Assembly: GCF_017377395.1 (NCBI RefSeq)
Contig: NZ_CP061800.1
Coordinates: 2,666,001-2,730,000 of the forward strand
Reading direction: 5' to 3'
DNA length: 64,000 nucleotides
From: Desulfonema magnum
GTDB lineage: Bacteria > Desulfobacterota > Desulfobacteria > Desulfobacterales > 4be13
Shown here: piece after piece, positions 62,624-64,000 of the stretch
How positions within the stretch are numbered: the first letter of the stretch is position 1
Layout: every line of letters starts with the position of its first letter
The notes under the pieces: model-generated
Database searches by the model: none
Told to the model about the DNA's origin: nothing
What the model saw: only the letters and a program-made list of their open reading frames with translations
Position numbers and translations under genes: made by a program

Positions 62624-63262
62624 ATGAATTGGTTTGTAAACACGCTTGGAACCTCCATCGGGAAGAAGCTGATGATGGCCTTTACCGGCCTTTGCTTCTG
62701 CGGTTTCCTGGTGGTACACCTTGCCGGCAATCTTACTTTGTACGGAGGGAAAGATTTTTTTAACGGGTATGTGGCGCATCTGCATTCTTACGGGCCGTTA
62801 ATCAACGTAGCGGAATTGATTCTTCTGACACTGGCGATCATCCATGTCCTGACAGGAACATTTTTGTTTTTTGGAAACCTGAGCGCAAGACCGAAAAGAT
62901 ACGCTGTCAATAAAAGCGCCGGGGGCCGCACCATCGGATCAGCAACCATGCCTTATACCGGCTTTCTTATGCTGATTTTTATTATTTTCCACCTTTTCAA
63001 TTTCCATTTTGCAGATCATGCGACTCAGACTGTTTTTGATATCGTATCCAATGCATTTGCAGCAGGCGGATATGTTACCATTTACATCATCTCAATGGTT
63101 ATTGTCGCCATCCATGTCAGCCACGGATTTTGGAGCGCATTCCAGACCCTCGGTGCCAATCACCCGAAATACATGCCCCTTATCCAGGGACTTGGCACTG
63201 CATTCAGTCTGATTGTCGGAATCGGTTTTGGTTTTATTCCGATTTATGTTTTTACGGCATAG
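62624..63262 (+). CDS. sdhC: succinate dehydrogenase/fumarate reductase cytochrome b subunit
   Basis: A 212-residue, five-helix membrane protein of the b558 type with AGGAGGAA upstream. FLVVHLAGNLTLYGG, LAIIHVLTG, FIIFHLFNFHF and VIVAIHVSHGFWSAFQ provide histidines for two hemes. It anchors the flavoprotein encoded next and passes electrons to or from (mena)quinone. The 121-bp gap to sdhA contains GCGAGGGG-type inverted repeats. Confidence 0.93.
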   Translation: MNWFVNTLGTSIGKKLMMAFTGLCFCGFLVVHLAGNLTLYGGKDFFNGYVAHLHSYGPLINVAELILLTLAIIHVLTGTFLFFGNLSARPKRYAVNKSAGGRTIGSATMPYTGFLMLIFIIFHLFNFHFADHATQTVFDIVSNAFAAGGYVTIYIISMVIVAIHVSHGFWSAFQTLGANHPKYMPLIQGLGTAFSLIVGIGFGFIPIYVFTA

Positions 63263-63383
63263 AATCGGGGCGATGGGCAAGAGGCAAGGGGCTTGGGGAT
63301 TGGAAAAAATCATAAATCAGACCCCCAACCCCCTCTCGCCTCTCGCCCCTCGCCTCATACCCCAAATCTAGAAAGGAAAAAAT

Positions 63384-64000
63384 ATGCGGCTTGACGCAAA
63401 AATGCCGGGAGGCCCTCTTGAGAAAAAATGGGATAAACACCGTTTTGAACTGAAGCTGGTGAACCCGGCCAATAAAAGAAAATTTAATATCATCGTCGTG
63501 GGCACCGGCCTCGCCGGAGGCTCGGCAGCGGCGACACTTGCCGAACTTGGCTATAATGTAAAAAATTTCTGCATTCAGGACAGCCCCCGCCGGGCGCACA
63601 GCATCGCGGCCCAGGGCGGTATCAACGCAGCAAAAAATTATACCAACGAAGGCGACAGCATCTGGCGTCTGTTTTATGACACTGTGAAAGGCGGCGATTT
63701 CAGAGCCAGGGAAGCCAATGTGTATCGTCTGGCCCAGGTCAGTAATAATATTATTGACCAGTGTGTGGCCCAGGGCGTGCCTTTTGCACGGGATTACGGG
63801 GGACTGCTTGCAAACCGCTCTTTTGGCGGCGCGCAGGTCTCAAGGACCTTTTACGCCAGAGGTCAGACAGGCCAGCAGCTTCTTCTGGGAGCTTACAGTT
63901 CATTGTCACGCCAGATCGCAGCCGGAAAGGTGGAAATGTTCCCCCGCCGGGAAATGCTTGATCTGGTTGTCATCAACGGACAGGCCAGGGGAATTGTGGT
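63384..64000 (+). CDS. sdhA: succinate dehydrogenase/fumarate reductase flavoprotein, N-terminal part
   Basis: The frame is open from ATG 63384 (AAAGGAAA upstream) to the window end, 205 residues. [20 protein letters not shown] is the FAD dinucleotide motif and [15 protein letters not shown] carries the His for covalent FAD. It is partial at the 3' side. It links the TCA cycle to the quinone pool and pairs logically with the 2-oxoglutarate dehydrogenase genes at 26-32 kb. Confidence 0.93.
   Translation, partial: MRLDAKMPGGPLEKKWDKHRFELKLVNPANKRKFNIIVVGTGLAGGSAAATLAELGYNVKNFCIQDSPRRAHSIAAQGGINAAKNYTNEGDSIWRLFYDTVKGGDFRAREANVYRLAQVSNNIIDQCVAQGVPFARDYGGLLANRSFGGAQVSRTFYARGQTGQQLLLGAYSSLSRQIAAGKVEMFPRREMLDLVVINGQARGIV

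Overview
The window looks like an anaerobic, probably sulfate-reducing member of the Desulfobacterota (Deltaproteobacteria), possibly a large repeat-rich genome of the Desulfonema kind. This is inferred from an Rnf operon, a TauE/SafE permease, succinate dehydrogenase, a complete Tol-Pal set, two apparent selenoproteins, and very many small palindromic and tandem repeats between genes. The genus is a guess; no rRNA or marker phylogeny is available here.

Region 1 (1-11.7 kb, + strand) is a defence-type island. It holds the C-terminal part of a large SNF2/DEAD-like helicase, a RelE/Phd-type toxin-antitoxin pair, a 1233-residue Eco57I-class DNA methylase, a separate target-recognition ORF that carries the methylase's own N-terminus, an SMC-like ATPase, a remnant of the methylase C-terminus, a hicB pseudogene split by a 146-bp miniature element with a 5-bp target duplication, and an AAA ATPase followed by a truncated TOPRIM-like gene.

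Region 2 (11.8-26 kb, mostly +) is redox metabolism: an old-yellow-enzyme/2,4-dienoyl-CoA reductase-like flavoprotein, a ferredoxin, a DUF1638 protein, a methyltransferase, rnfD-G-E-A-B (no rnfC), a membrane-anchored NifU-like protein, a TauE/SafE permease, a small membrane protein and, on the - strand, an orphan nqrD. rnfB contains an in-frame TGA exactly where the first cluster cysteine is expected, followed by a SECIS-like hairpin, so it reads as a selenoprotein. RnfA carries an unusual extra N-terminal lipoprotein-like domain.

Region 3 (26.2-48 kb, - strand) holds the 2-oxoglutarate dehydrogenase complex (odhA-odhB-lpdA) preceded by a 70-bp tandem array, a YkgJ-type cysteine-cluster protein, two tandem signal-peptide-bearing PD-(D/E)XK nuclease-like paralogues, a 21-unit hairpin array, a DsbA/FrnE-like gene with a second in-frame TGA (Sec) in its CxxC site, trkH-trkA, a membrane histidine kinase, and a biotin operon bioY-bioB-...-bioM-bioN into which a type II restriction-modification pair with a broken methyltransferase is inserted.

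Region 4 (48.5-64 kb) holds a crotonase-family gene (+), ruvA and ruvC, a RloA/RloB ATPase pair, the tol-pal cluster (tolQ, tolR, tolA, tolB, pal, cpoB, - strand) interrupted by two HEPN-like ORFs, a toxin-antitoxin pair with a frameshifted toxin and a candidate group II intron fragment, and finally sdhC and the start of sdhA (+). TolA contains an inserted MopE-like acidic/cysteine motif.

The strongest signals are the two selenocysteine candidates, the rearranged methylase locus, and the miniature element families whose target duplications and nested insertions can be read directly.
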